Shown here: positions 46,040-58,130 of the stretch, in pieces
Numbering within the stretch: position 1 is the stretch's first letter
Layout of the letters: the number at the start of each line of letters is the position of its first letter
DNA from: Rutpela maculata
Lineage: Eukaryota > Arthropoda > Insecta > Coleoptera > Cerambycidae
NCBI GenBank assembly: GCA_936432065.2
Contig: OW386287.2
Location: forward strand, 186,247,729 to 186,311,728
Length of the DNA: 64,000 bases
Direction: 5' to 3'
Program-made: the position numbers and the translations under genes
The notes under the pieces: model-generated
Databases searched by the model: none
Seen by the model: the letters and a program-made list of their open reading frames with translations, nothing else
Told to the model about the DNA's origin: nothing

Positions 46040-46740
46040 CAAACCAGACCAGTGTGTCCTTACGTATTTAGATCCGCTGAAACCGAATCTAAAGTCAGAC
46101 TTGTCCCCCCAAAAAAAAAAAAATGGTTGTCCGGGGGACTATATCGGTGTATCCTTATGTATTTGGACATTCTGAAACCGAATCTGAAGTCAGAATTGTC
46201 AAAACACCAAAAAACACTCCCAAAACAAAAAAAAAGTGGTCTAGCCTGCGGATCAGAGCAGTGTATCCTTATGTATTTGGTTCCGCTGAAACTGAATCCG
46301 AAGTCAGAATTGTCAAATTGGCTCGTTTTTCACCGGCGGACCATACCAGTGTATGCTTATGTATTTCGTAAGGATACACTGGTCTGAAAAACTGAAAAAC
46401 GGACTAATCTGACAATTCTGACTTTGGATTCGATTTCAGCCAGACCAAATACATAAAGATACACTGCTCTGATCCACAGGCTAGACCAGTTTTTTTTTTG
46501 TTTGGGAGTGTTTTTTGGGTTTGGGGGTGAAAAACGAGCGAATCTAACAATTCTGACTTCAGATTCTGTTTCAGAGGGTCCAAATACATAAGGATTCACT
46601 GGTATGTTCCGCTGGACAGACCATTTTTTTAGGCAGTGTTTTCTTGGGGTTAGGGATGAAAAACGAGCCAATCTGACAATTCCGACTTCGGATTCGGTTT
46701 CAGCCGGTCCAAATACATAAGGATACACTGGTCTGGTCCG
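46040..46740. repeat. Convergent tandem repeats (~110-bp unit)
   Basis: About three direct units on the left (GTGTATCCTTATGTATTTGG, GAATCTGAAGTCAGAATTGTC) and three inverted units on the right meet at a centre near 46368. All frames across the unit stay open for 80-120 codons, which reflects repeat composition, not a gene. Confidence 0.85.
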
Positions 46741-47059
46741 CAGGCCAGATCACTCTTTTTTTGTGTGGCTGTGTCATTGACCAAAAAAGGTAAAATACTT
46801 GTAAAAAAAAATTTCTGCGATGAATGATTTCAAATATCGTGGAAACTGGTTCTGTATACATACAAGAATGTGTAAAAAAAAGAAAATTCCCAGTGGCAGA
46901 AACTTTGATTTAAATTTGGTTGTAGGCCACCGCGTGTGACATTAATGTGAAAAGAGTAAAAGATTATGAATTTTTTTTTTTACTCGATTGAGAAACAAAT
47001 AAAATGGCACTATTATTTACAGCATATTTTCAATGCAAATTTCTTTTTAGAGTTCGAAA

Positions 47060-47180
47060 AATGTGTTCATAGACGAATTCTGTTTTTGACTTTTTTTTTC
47101 GTAATTCTCGTACATTCGTCCGCATACACTCTTTGTTGTAGCCCCACATGAAGAAATCAATTGGATTGAAATTGGAAAAA
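47060..47180 (-). pseudogene. DDE transposase scrap
   Basis: The - strand peptide FNPIDFFMWGYNKECMRTNVRE resembles the third catalytic block (P-[ID]-[DL]-F-F-x-W-G-Y) of insect mariner-type transposases, with the expected catalytic Asp context degraded. Too short to classify. Confidence 0.45.
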
Positions 47181-47785
47181 CGTGTGACCTCCTTATTGGT
47201 TTGCCGCTGCCAGTTTATCGGTTCAGATATATTTTCCTTAAATGCTGCCTTACTGATAGAGCAAAATGACATGGTGTGGCATAGCCACATGCGCTACTTG
47301 TACTACAAATAATCACAATACAGAGTGATAGAATAACAAAGGTTAACACAATAACCCATTCCTTTATCTCTTTCTCTCAAGAATGTGAGAGCAGATAGTA
47401 AGGTAGTTTTTTAAATAGCAGGCATTTTTTTTGTGGTACATTTTTTTAAATCACTTGTAAAATATTTGAAACATTATAATTATGCACAAGTTTCCAAAAA
47501 AAAAAAAAAATGTTTTCCCAATATTGTAATGGTAATTGAGTGAATTGTATTTGGTTTAGGAAAGTATACTACTCAGCTGTCACCAATAAAAAAATCACCT
47601 CACTACAGCAGTTATTTTCTTCACAGCAATTAAATCCTTATTGCAGGGTGTATGCACAAAAAAATAGAAAAAAAATTGTAACTTTTAAGCCATCCAAAAT
47701 CTGACCTTATATATGGACAATATTGTTGCCCTTGGAATCCTCTGCCACGTTGTTCGTTTTGGACATCTGTGAACAGAGCACTCTG

Positions 47786-48585
47786 TATGTTCCTCACAGT
47801 ATCAATATTATACTGCGTTTCAGTTCCAGAGAAGTAATGAGTTACGATAATCACAACAGGTTATTTATAATGATAATTTTAAAAAACCTGTCGTTCTTAA
47901 AATGTTTTTTTGTGTATAGGATCTGCATACTTGAAGTCAAGGGACCCTCCAACTAGTAACCGAGTATTACTGGACTTAATTTCGTCAGGTCTGCGGTGTT
48001 GTCTTCCATTTATTTTTGTACTATGTCAAATACGTATAGTACCTAAGTGCTACCGAGCATTTTGATCAGAAGTTCGAAAAAAAAATTTGTCCTCTGCGGC
48101 CTCTGTCCTACCCCATGACCCTCTACTCGTCGGGCTAAGAGCCTAATAAAAAAAGTTAATTTTGTCTATACCTTCCCAAATTATTAATGTCAACACTTAG
48201 AACTAGTAATATTATCTGTATTTTTTCAACTCCTTCCAGACAGCTTCGGCTTTGAATTTGGGTGTTGTTTACTACAGATTCGGCAAAACTAGTTTTATAT
48301 ATGCATTCTGAGTTCAACGAGTGCAAGAAATAAAACAGAGAAATTAGAAAAAGAAAGACGGATATTATCTCAGTACAGTGCACTCACGGTTAGAAGCGAT
48401 AGGTACCGATGCCCTGCGTTGACATACGACAAGGTGATACAAATAAGATTTCACGAAGTGAAGAGTGTGCTAGGAGTAGTATATCCATCATTCTTTTCCC
48501 AATTTCTCTTTTTTTTCTCTCTTGCACTCTATCTCTGGATATATAAAACTGAATTTGTCGAAATCTGTATATGTGATGTATTTGT
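47786..48585. other. Intergenic, no gene
   Basis: AT-rich with pyrimidine-rich tracts near 48500-48530. Nothing recognised. Confidence 0.5.
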
Positions 48586-48665
48586 GTATGTATAATGCAT
48601 ACAGCAGAGTACCTATTTAAATTTTATAATTTAAATAGGTACTCTGCTGTATGCATTATACATAC
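48586..48665. repeat. 80-bp perfect palindrome
   Basis: 38-bp arms (GTATGTATAATGCATACAGC ... ) with a 4-bp TTAT loop and no mismatch. Confidence 0.97.
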
Positions 48666-49172
48666 CTTGTACGTACACTACAACCATCCTATTGAATATT
48701 CGTATTAAGGACGTTTAAATGAGGTAATGTATCTCTACTACCCTAATGTCAAAATAAAAATATAATAAAAATCATTATCGTATAATTAATGGTTTATAAT
48801 AAAATTTAGCATAGCATCAGGTAATCAGAGACAATTTATTTTTAAAACTAGATAGCCTCTTCTCAGATTTTTTTAATGTTCATATTCATGATTTATTTTC
48901 TGCACATACTATTGTACATAGCGTATTTTCATAAACAGGCATAGATATATAACATTTTAAGTACTTAATCAATGTTTAGACGTCAAACATTCGTTTCGTA
49001 GTAAATTCATTAAGTGATTCTGACAGCTTGTTCTCTGCCATTTCTGACTTTTTAATAAATCTTTGCTGTTCTACGATTAAAAGCCTATAGTTTAATTCTA
49101 GTAGCTTAATTTAATACATTTTTAAGAAACGGAACTGTTTAAAATGTAAAATATAATTCGACAATTATTATA
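48666..49172. other. AT-rich, no gene
   Basis: Nothing recognised. Confidence 0.5.
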
Positions 49173-49924
49173 TAAACTGCTGGCCAATTGAAACAGATCA
49201 AGCCAATTTTTAGGTTGAATTTAAAGCCACATTTGTTTAGAAGAATAATAGATAAGAAATGAGAAATAATTTATTTGTGAAACAACGACTTTTGTCCGAT
49301 TTTTTTTACATTGCATTGAAGTATGTTACTGTCTACAGTGTGTGAAAGAAAAGTGTTTTTTTACCAAACTTTATAACTACTGAGATTCCACAATACTTTT
49401 TAATATGTGTTTGATGTGCATTTTTTTAAGTCACTGGTTTATGGGGAAAAAAATTAATTAAATATTTGATATCTCTCTTACTTAATAAGATACCGATTGT
49501 TTTCTAAAAACCTGTAATTTATCCACTTTTTGCCGTTAGGCCTTATTGTATTTTGTAAGAGCCGATTGTTTTAGGTTATTATAATATTTTATGATGGTAA
49601 AGGGCTTTATCTGTAGTTACAAAAAATTGTATGTATGTCTTTTTAATAGAATACAATGGAATCTTAATAAACAATAAAAAATATATTTATAATATTTATT
49701 TTTTAATTTTTATAAGCACTATTATTATTTACATTGTCAAGTAGAGAAAATGGAAAGAACCAAACCTTTTATTATTAATAGAGCAATAAAAATAAAAAAT
49801 GTAATTGCAAAGAAAATAGTATATTGTCTTATTAGGAGTAAAAGTGATACTTTTATAATAATAATAATAATACTTTATTTCCACATTTAAAATGTAACTG
49901 ATGTACAACAAAATGTAGAATATC

Positions 49925-50125
49925 GATATCTACAAAGTTTAGCTTTTAACAGCTCATGGTAAACATAGTCGAAAGCTCGAGAGAAGTCTATAAATAGCCC
50001 TAACACATACTTCTTCTAATGCACGATTATGTTCTGATGAAAGACACATAATGCTGTCTTGGTGCTTCTGTTGCTAGTAAAGCCATGTTGTGAATTGCGT
50101 AGCAGGTCATTTTGATACAAGAAAA
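49925..50125 (-). pseudogene. Antisense non-LTR RT fragment
   Basis: The - strand reads LLRNSQHGFTSNRSTKTA, then VLGLFIDFSRAFDYVYHELL. These are the Q-x-G-F-R-x-x-[RC]-S-T block and the F-x-D-F-[SK]-[RK]-A-F-D block of a LINE reverse transcriptase. It is one open stretch with an internal frame break near 50030. Confidence 0.8.
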
Positions 50126-50135
50126 ACATGCTATT

Positions 50136-50388
50136 TTTTCTTCAAACGTCAATTAGTTATAAAAAAAAATAAATACAAAAAAATCTCGAATTTCACCACC
50201 GTGTTAATATTGCGTGGCCGGTGTATTAAATAAAATATGCATTGCTATGGATATTACTTTTTCTGCCACTCACAGCGTCAGAAAAAGTACTTTTACCTCT
50301 GTTTTAATGGCCATATAAAAAATTTTAAAGTCATGAAATGAGTTAAGAAATGTCATATTTTTCTGACGTTTGAAGAAAAAGATATTTA
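50136..50388. mobile_element. Small MITE
   Basis: Ends CTTCAAACGTCA and TGACGTTTGAAG (about 12 bp) about 250 bp apart, no coding. Tentative. Confidence 0.4.
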
Positions 50389-50787
50389 TTCACCATGAAC
50401 TGAAAGTAAAAAAATGACTTTATTATTATTTTAAAGCCATCACAAGGTATTATAATAACCTATAACGATCGCCCCCCGATCCTTGGGGACAATGTTTTTC
50501 ATAAAGATTAAAGCCTAAGGAACAATTTTAGACATGTCCCCAAAAAAAACGCTGTACTTTCAAAATGGTGTCCATGTTTATAAAAAAAAATTGTAAATAT
50601 AGTTTTTGTCATTTAACACAGAAACTAAAAAAAAATGTGGAAAAACGTTCTGCACAAAAAACAAAGTGCATACAATTTTGTTCCTGTAGAATATTTAGAC
50701 TGGAGTTACCATTTTCCAGATAAATGATTCATCTCTTAAAATAAAATATAAAATTCAGTATAAAAAGTAAGTAACACTTCATTCGCT

Positions 50788-51415
50788 TTAAGATTCACTA
50801 TCGCTGTCTCCAGATACATCGAATATTTCTTCCAAGTCTTCTTCCTCTATTGCTTCATTTATGATATCGTTATCATCCTCACTTTTGTCTATTTTGATTT
50901 GATTTGGAATCATCTGAAGAATTTCAGTAAGCGATTGAGGCAGTATTTTATCTGCTGAACATCAAAGAGGTTCTCCATTTTCTTGCCATCCGTAATCATT
51001 CCAAAGCTTTGGATTATTGCGAATACCTTCGTCGGCTAATGCCAAATACGTGTTTGGTGAACACTCCTTTTAATATGCTCAATAAGACAAGCTCTTTGTG
51101 GAATCGAAGAAAAATCAACTTTAGTGTCAAATTGATAAAGACAAATTTTTGTCACCACATTTCTGTCTAATGGCAATTAGGCGAAGCTCGTCCACGCTAG
51201 CACATTTCTTTGCGCATGTAAACTCCTCTAATGATACGACTAATTTATCAACAATTGCTCCCCAAATCTTGAAATGCTCGAATATATTTGGTATATTTGG
51301 GAGAAAGTAACATTTTTGGAGGTTTTATCTTTCCTTTTCCCTTAAAGGCGCTTGCACATACAGCTAAAGTGGGCTCCCCGAGTAATATAAAAAATTTGAG
51401 AAATTGGTTTTTCCC
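50788..51415 (-). pseudogene. Superfamily-X fragment (core and acidic tail)
   Basis: The - strand frame 51445-51248 carries ASAFKGKGKIKPPKMLL and YIRAFQDLGSN, aligning with the [T/A]-S-A-x-x-G-K-G-K core. After a frameshift come SLEEFTCAKKC, SVDELRLIAIRQKC, RACLIEHIKRSVHQTRIWH, LWNDYGWQENGEPLW and an acidic tail (EAIEEEDLEEIFDVSGDSDS) with stop at 50788-50790. The order (core, ELRL block, R-Q/T-x-x-W block, GW block, acidic tail) follows the same unnamed family. At least two frameshifts. Confidence 0.65.
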
Positions 51416-51569
51416 CCATAAACCAGTGAATAAAAAAATGCGCATCTGACAGATATATAAAAATTTTTGTGTAATCTCGGTGGTTATAAAATTTGGTAAA
51501 AAAAATACACTTTTCTTTCATATTCTATAGATAGCAACATGCTTCAATTTATAAATAAATTATCTATTA

Positions 51570-51860
51570 ACACTTTCGCTGCAGCCGTTCAGGCTGTGGG
51601 TCACCACCCACACTGACTAGTTTTTTTCGAAAATACTGCATAATTAGGTGTCGGAAATCAAGTAGTGTCAATAAAACTTGTATACAGGGTATTCCATGTT
51701 TCTTGGACTGACTCTCAGGAGAGCCATGCGCACCTGGTCAAGAATTTCTTGTTCAGTGGTGACTGGCATAATAATAATACATAATATCACATAGGAGTCA
51801 TGCGTACTGCGCTAAGAACAGGACCCATTCTCACGAGAATCATGTGCAGCGAAAGTGTTG
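51570..51860. mobile_element. MITE (piggyBac-like ends?)
   Basis: TTAACACTTTCGCTGCA at the left pairs with TGCAGCGAAAGTGTT at the right. The left flank is TTAA, the right reads TTGA. A TTAA target would suggest a piggyBac-type element but the right side is changed. No coding. Confidence 0.5.
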
Positions 51861-51963
51861 ATCCTGAAAACCGGATATTGATATCTATTCTCTCCTCAAA
51901 AAATGTGGTTTTAAATTCAACCTAAAAATTTGCTTGGTCCGTTTTCAATTGGCCAGCAGTTTA

Positions 51964-54832
51964 TTTTGACTTGAAGAAGTTGATAAAGAAAAAGGAAGGA
52001 GAACCAGCGTCAGAAACATCCTATTTATTGTACATTCGAGGTTACATTTATCCATATGTATTATAAATTAACTCTAAGGCCTTTAGCACATTTCTCTATG
52101 TTGTATATTTGACAAAATGTTAGTACTTAAGGAAGCTGTTGCAGCTTTAACCTAGGACTTAGATGTGTGCCCAGATCTTACATTCTTACTCAGAGTGACA
52201 AAACTGCCTTTTTTTACTAGTACCTACTTAAATATTTAAATATTGTTAATGCCTACGAAATATGATTGTCTTCTTCATTTTTATAGCATAATAACAACCC
52301 ATCGTGGATAATCTAGCTTTCTTAGGTGTAGAATTGGACATCTCGAATATAAAATGTGGTATTCATGTCTAATTGCTTTATGCGTTTTCTAACAAAATAG
52401 AATTTGTTAAAATATACAACATATTCTATCATAGATTTTATAAATGTTTTGCTATTGATGTACAAAGAGAAATATAAGAAAGTTACTATTTTCAGTGTTT
52501 TTTATAGGAAAAAATTTTTGTTGGTTTTTCCTAATTTTGAAGTGTTCTTAAACATTTTATAATTTGTTTTTAATATATTTATATTGTGTAATATTTGTAA
52601 TAAATAATTTATGGGAGACAGCTTTAGTTTTTATTCTATAAAATTATTTGCCCTAAATCTATATCTGTCAGACTAAAGACAAAATTACTAAGGTATATGT
52701 TCCCTACTATAAACCCTGTTAAGGATTACAAATGATCTAAAAAAGCCTAGTAGGGGAGCCCATGATACGCAAAGTCTGCGTCTTAATCCATCAGCCCATT
52801 TGACGTGTCAAGTTTCAATTCCACCCTGGCCAGGTCCCCCGTATGGGTACAGAGTTTAGGGGGTGTGGGCTTGTGAGAGGCCCGCCCGATCTAAAGTGAC
52901 AAGTGACTAACTATTTGTCTTGGTTTATGAGACAGGTAAAGAAAAATTCTCTGGATTTCTCTCCCCCGCTCATCAATTATGAAACTCGGGTAAAAAATGT
53001 TTTCATTTTTTCGTTAAAAAAAAAAAGAGATGCTTTATAGATTTTGAGGGGCCGTCAAGCTCAGCAGTTATAGGGTCCACAATTTGATGCGGGGGGCCTG
53101 ACCCTGGCGGGCTGGGCGAAAAATTTCAGCCAGGGCCGGAAAAAAAATACTTCCTATTCGCCAAAAAAATGGTCATTACAGTCTTGTCCCAGAAAACATG
53201 TTAAGTTGGCGCCCCGCGCCTCCCGCGTATGAAGAGATTTTAACCCAAAAGGTCGAAATTTACGCTAAAATAAAGTTTTCGACTTTCACTTGACATCCGC
53301 GTATGGAGGGCGATTGGCTGCCAAGGAATTTCAAATATCTTTGGCGCGACTTGAAGCCCCCCCCCCCCCCAACTCTTTTCCTGCCACAGAAACTTTTTTT
53401 ATTAGGAAAAAAACTGTTTTTCACGCATGAATTGCTTTTGCAACTCGCGCGTATTTTTTAATTAATTTTTCGATTTTCCGCATTTTTCAATAAAAATGCT
53501 CCATAAAAAATTGGAAAAAGCTTTTTTTTGAGTTTTAAATGAGAATTACGTTTATCGGCAAATTGGATGGAGTATTCGATTCGCAGTTGTCTCAAATACC
53601 TCTATACAAAATTTTAGTTCGATACCTCATATTCCTTTGTTATTCAATAGCCAAATTTAAATTTCTATTTTCGACTGTCTCTGTATAGAAGTCGGTTCCC
53701 CTTCAAACAGTTCATTTTCTTGCAAAACATCATCAAGGTGTTGGGTTTACTGGAAACCAAAGTGGCTGCAGTCATCCAAGACCCAGATTTTAGGTCTAAT
53801 ATCAATGGACTGTAATTTCATATTATTGTTCTAGGCAGAGGCGTAACGAGTCAACTTTGTAAATTTGCCAACTTCATAAACTTAAGGAGCCAACTCTGTA
53901 AATAAATAAATAGTAATTCCGCCAAAAAATTAATGAGCAGGAGGAGAAAATTCAAAAAAAATCTTTCCACTGAAATAAAAATTACCAACTTATATCTCAA
54001 AACACCTTTTGCCAAGTCTGACAAAGTTGGGGGGATAATGCCCCTGGTTCTAGGGCCCTATCCTATATCCTGAAAAAAAAAGCGATAATTCCAATGTCCC
54101 GTTAAACTGCAGAATTACCTTATTTTTTTGGTGTCCTATAAGTCTTATATTGTGTATATTCCAACAAATTTTAGCATCACCGCATTGACAAGGTATGTTT
54201 GTTGTTTTATCATTTTTGCACAAGAAATACATATACTTACAAAGTAACATAATGTTCTTATAATTCAATCTGAGTCCATCCCCTCTAATTGTGAAATTGC
54301 AACCTGATATACGAGCTCTGAGAAGCTTAATGACACCTGGAGACAGGGTCGGACTTGGGCCTATAACCTATCGAATTACGTAAATATCCTGGAAACATTC
54401 CTTCTGCAATTTCTTGTTTATCAAATATGTTAGCAACTGATGAGTTTGGCAATACTTACGAGCAAGGAACATCATCCATCCTTTACAGTACAGTTGAATT
54501 GATTACTTTCGCAGTGACGGATTAAAGTATTTGCCTCTTTACGCAAACCTAAAATTGCCGCCTCTAATAATAATAAGAAAGTAGCTAATTTCATATTAAA
54601 TAAAAAAAGTGTAAGTTGTGATTTGCTTAATACCTAAATAATAATTTCTAAACATGATAAAAGCAAATAAATATGAAATAGATAATTGTAAAAATAATCT
54701 GTATTAAAACAGTTTTCGTCGCGATTTTCATGCAGCAAAGTCATTAATGGGTAGACTCAAAGTCAATATTTGCCGTCCCTAAAAATCTGCCGCTTTACGC
54801 ACGTGCGTAATTGGCGTGTGTAGGGTAATCCA
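51964..54832. other. Intergenic, no gene recognised
   Basis: 2.9 kb. A GC-richer block at 52780-53400 includes a C14 run at 53357-53370. A 72-codon - strand frame at 54050-54268 has four Cys but no family. No inverted repeat partner found. Confidence 0.4.
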
Positions 54833-54889
54833 GCACTGTACTTTCGGCGACAACATTCCACTAGAAATTTTATTGTTGATTCTTATGTA

Positions 54890-56347
54890 GTCAAAAGTTA
54901 TATACACTTTTTGACACGCTTTCACGGATGTTCTACTTATCTGCTTATATATCTTGTACTAGTAATCAAATGAGAATTTTAAAAATACTGTCCGATATGT
55001 ATAAGTCAATCTGTCATGTTGAAAAAAAAATAGGAAACGCCAAAAATGCCCGAAATAATTAAAATTTAATATCCTTTCGATAAGAATGAGTAATTTCACC
55101 AAAGTGGTCAAAAATAAGACTCATAAGATGGCGAACGGAATAAAAATGTTTAATTCTTCGTAAAGTATCAAGAAGGCATAGTGCGTCACTTTTTTTCTTT
55201 TCGATTGTAGATTCTTTTAGGTACTTTAAAGGGATAAAGTTAAATTTTTTTTGTTCTCAAAAAGGTACATTTTTTACAATTTTCAAAAATGCATTTTCTT
55301 TGACCCTCCTTTTTTTACCCAATTCTTACTCAAAAAAAATGAAATATACTATAAATTTCCTTTTCAAATTAATGAAGTTTCGTTTTGTATTAAATTTTGG
55401 AAGTTATACGAGACTCTCTATATAGTAAGTTTCATTTTGTTTCGATGAAAATTAGGTGAAAAAGGGAGGGTCAAAGAAAATGTATTTTTGAAAATTAATT
55501 AAAAAAAATTGAACTTCATCCCGAACCTTCAGTCGAAAAGAAAAAATAGTGACGCACAATGCCTCCTTGATACTTGACGAAAAATTTAAAAAATTTACTT
55601 CGTCCGCCATCTTTGACCGTTCTATATGATTTACAGCGTCCGGGTTTGGTGCATAATATTTGACCATAGATGAGTTTTATTTTTGCCAACTTTGGTGAAA
55701 TTACTCCTTCTTATCAAAGAGATATTCAATTTTGATTTTTTTGGTAATTTTTTGGTGTTTTCTATTTGTTTCCACCATATCTGACAGGTCTATATTCTTT
55801 AAGAATTGTATTTCATATAAGCCATATTTTTTAAATTCCCATTCGAATACTAGTACAAGATATATTAAGCAGATATGTAGAAAATCCGTGAAAGCGCGTC
55901 AAAAAGTGCATATAACTTTTGACCACTGACCTCTATATATTAAATGGATAGACGATGTGTGAGCTGAAAAATGGTACAAATACAATTTGCGCACGGGTCT
56001 GCCGAGTTTGCTGGAAACACGTTGCCAACTTCACGTTGTCAATTAATTTTTGGCAACGGAAATAAGTTTTGAGGCAATCATGTATTTACGATAGATTTAT
56101 TTTTCCAATAATGTCTCAAAACTTATTTCCTACCTGATCGTTGCCGGACTGCTTTGTTAGCAACGCGTTGCTATCAATGTGTTGCTAACTTCAGAACTAA
56201 AAACAGATATACTGCGCAAGACGTAAAGCCCCGTAGTAGACGACTTTCGCTTTTATTGAATTCTTCAATTTTGGCTAAAATTTCACGCGCATCCCTATGA
56301 TATAGTCTATCCATTTAATATATAGAGGTCAGTGCTTTTGACGCACC
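54890..56347. mobile_element. Foldback element nested in the left arm
   Basis: Arms 54890-55330 and 55445-55923 are inverted (CAAAAGTTATATAC, CTTTCACGG, GACGCAC, TTGACCCTCC), continuing after the hAT-like MITE at 56343-56347. The loop is about 115 bp. Several 65-80 codon frames inside are mirror translations of the arms, not genes. Confidence 0.8.
55916..56342. mobile_element. hAT-like MITE with 8-bp target duplication
   Basis: The 8-bp CTTTTGAC at 55916-55923 and 56335-56342 flanks a 411-bp element (55924-56334). It has perfect 30-bp inverted ends starting CACTGACCTCTATATATTAA. An 8-bp duplication and CA...TG ends fit the hAT superfamily. No coding. Confidence 0.88.
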
Positions 56348-56560
56348 ATGAGTTTTTAGGTGCATATATTTTTTTTTTGTAATCAGATGGTCATAAGTCA
56401 TTATATTCACGCCTTGCTCTCATGATCACAATTGTAGTTCTACCACTGTGTGGCGCCACGAATAACAAAGCTAAAATGTATTTGTCCCTCCCTGTATTAC
56501 CTTTCTCACCCATCTTCAGCGGTCAGTTTTTTATTTTCGTGTACTGTAATGGTCGGCTAC

Positions 56561-57959
56561 GAAATACTCGCCGGAAAATGGTTGAAAATAAACGAAAATA
56601 CATTTCATCACCGAAGATTCATAATCTTTTAAAGACGTATTCGTCAATGAAAAAGAAAAGGTGACGCAACGATGTAAATACATTCCTAAATATGAGTTAT
56701 CACTAAACGTCCCAACAAATAGGGAAATGGAGGACGTAGCTACTCCCTAGTCACAGTAAGTTGAAAGCAAAATTCAGAATTTAATTTCAGGTTTTGGTTG
56801 AGAATAGGAAATATTATACATAGTGGATTGGATAAAGTGCACTAGAAGGTCGTGAATAAAGCAGACTGGTTATATAAATTATAAACCTAGTTGACTTCGT
56901 TATAAGTCGTCTAGAAGGTCATGTATATGACAAGCAGCAGACCCCCCTTGTAAAAATTAGAAAATTATAAGCCTATTTGACTTTACTACGTCTCTAGAAG
57001 GTCATGGTATGACAAATTGTTGGTTGGCCATCAGGAAAGAGAAATTTAAAAACAGGTATGTATTTAACATTTTAGGTAGTATATATCGACATAAGAAAAG
57101 TACAGGTGCAAAAGAAATAAGCCCATCAAACTTGGACAAAGCCAACGGGCAATTCAGAAAGAATAAGGGGGGGGGGGACAAGCTCTCGCATGTAATTGCC
57201 AATCAGTAAATGATGCAGTTAGAGATTGTTGGCAGATCAGATATATACCATGAGCAGTCTCTGTTCAGCCAACGTGGTTAGTGGTAGCCTCGACAAATTT
57301 GTCAGGGGAGTTACTGCAGAACACACCCTTGAATGGTTGGTTATTTGGGGGCAATTTATCAGAAAGATTTGAATTTAAAAACGCCTCGTATGAATTTACA
57401 GGAATTCCTTGGTCTCTGTAATACTCTCTTAGACTTTAACAAACTCTTAATAAGGGTAATAATAAAACATCTTTATTAAAAAATTAAAAAAAAAATAATA
57501 ATAACAATAAACATACAGAGTGAAGTTTAGACCCCAAAGGATTACTCTTACACTTAAATGGTAAGGATTACAGGATTTGGAGAAGTAGGTAAAGAATTAT
57601 GTTTTTATTGCATTTTAAGAGAACGATTTTAAATAAGGATGTTCTAAATCTGGTATATTGAACATGGAATAAGCAAAGGATAAGAGGTGTAATTTTGTCC
57701 TATTATTTACATTTAATCAATGTAATATTTATTCTGGCAGATCTTGGCTTGTCATGTTTACGGAGCCCATATATAAGCCTACAACATGAATTTCTGTAAT
57801 CTGCTTCAGTTTGTTGTGTTCAAACAGAGTTCATAGGTATATGAAACTACAATAATTTAAGTGTGTTACTTAACACCAACACTTCACAGAGATTTTTAGG
57901 ACGTATTGAAATTTAATATGTCTGTGGAATGTAAAGGTTTTAAATTCATGTAGATTTTT
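56561..57959. other. Element interior, no gene recognised
   Basis: AT-rich; a G10 run near 57169-57178. A pair of overlapping frames at 57002-57209 are mirror translations with no family match. Confidence 0.4.
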
Positions 57960-58130
57960 TGAATTACCTTGTTTACTTGTGAATTGAATTTTAAGGGTTG
58001 TCAAATATTACGCCCAAAACTTTCTGCTGATTTAATATGGAAAGAATTTCTCCATTTATTTTATTTGCATCAAACTATTACATCTCTACTTTATTTATGC
58101 CACGGAACATCAGTAGCGTATCTGTATGTT
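57960..58130 (-). pseudogene. Possible LINE RT scrap
   Basis: The - strand reads INGEILSILNQQKVLGVIFDN, resembling the K-[VFY]-L-G-[VI]-x-[FI]-D block downstream of the LINE RT palm, interrupted by stops on both sides. Short and uncertain. Confidence 0.35.

Larger units (their letters stand above)
45440..47785. mobile_element. Foldback element with palindromic tandem-repeat core
   Basis: Outer arms 45440-45670 and 47520-47785 pair (TTACCATTAC/GTAATGGTAA, AAATTACTGC, GATGTCCAG/GGACATC). Inner arms 45860-46050 and 46730-46930 pair (GAAACTGGTTCTGTATA, GATGAATGAT). Between the inner arms lies a tandem array in two orientations. The right half also contains a - strand transposase scrap (47060-47180). 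The ends resemble those of mariner-type elements (AAGGTGTTCCATTCATAGATGTCC). Confidence 0.8.
49173..51963 (-). mobile_element. Long-TIR element (TA-flanked) with superfamily-X fragment and nested insertions
   Basis: TA at 49173-49174 and 51962-51963 flanks ends AACTGCTGGCCAATTGAAA. These pair over about 70 bp strongly and about 330 bp loosely (49175-49500 with 51410-51961, the latter split by the 51560-51860 MITE). Inside: a LINE fragment (49925-50125), a small MITE (50136-50388) and a - strand superfamily-X fragment (50788-51415). Confidence 0.75.

Noticed and set aside
46052..46728. Overlapping 80-123 codon frames on both strands with repeated YPYVFG..ETESEVRIV peptides
   Set aside because: They are translations of a ~110-bp tandem repeat in two orientations; peptide similarity between frames follows from the repeat, and no start or splice context supports a gene.
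53357..53370. C14 run as regulatory G-quadruplex
   Set aside because: A single homopolymer run without spaced G-tracts; equally likely a sequencing-prone homopolymer.
55251..55929. Several 65-71 codon frames in the nested foldback
   Set aside because: Mirror translations of the two inverted arms; they share peptides such as the FFDPPFFTQ-like phrase for that reason.
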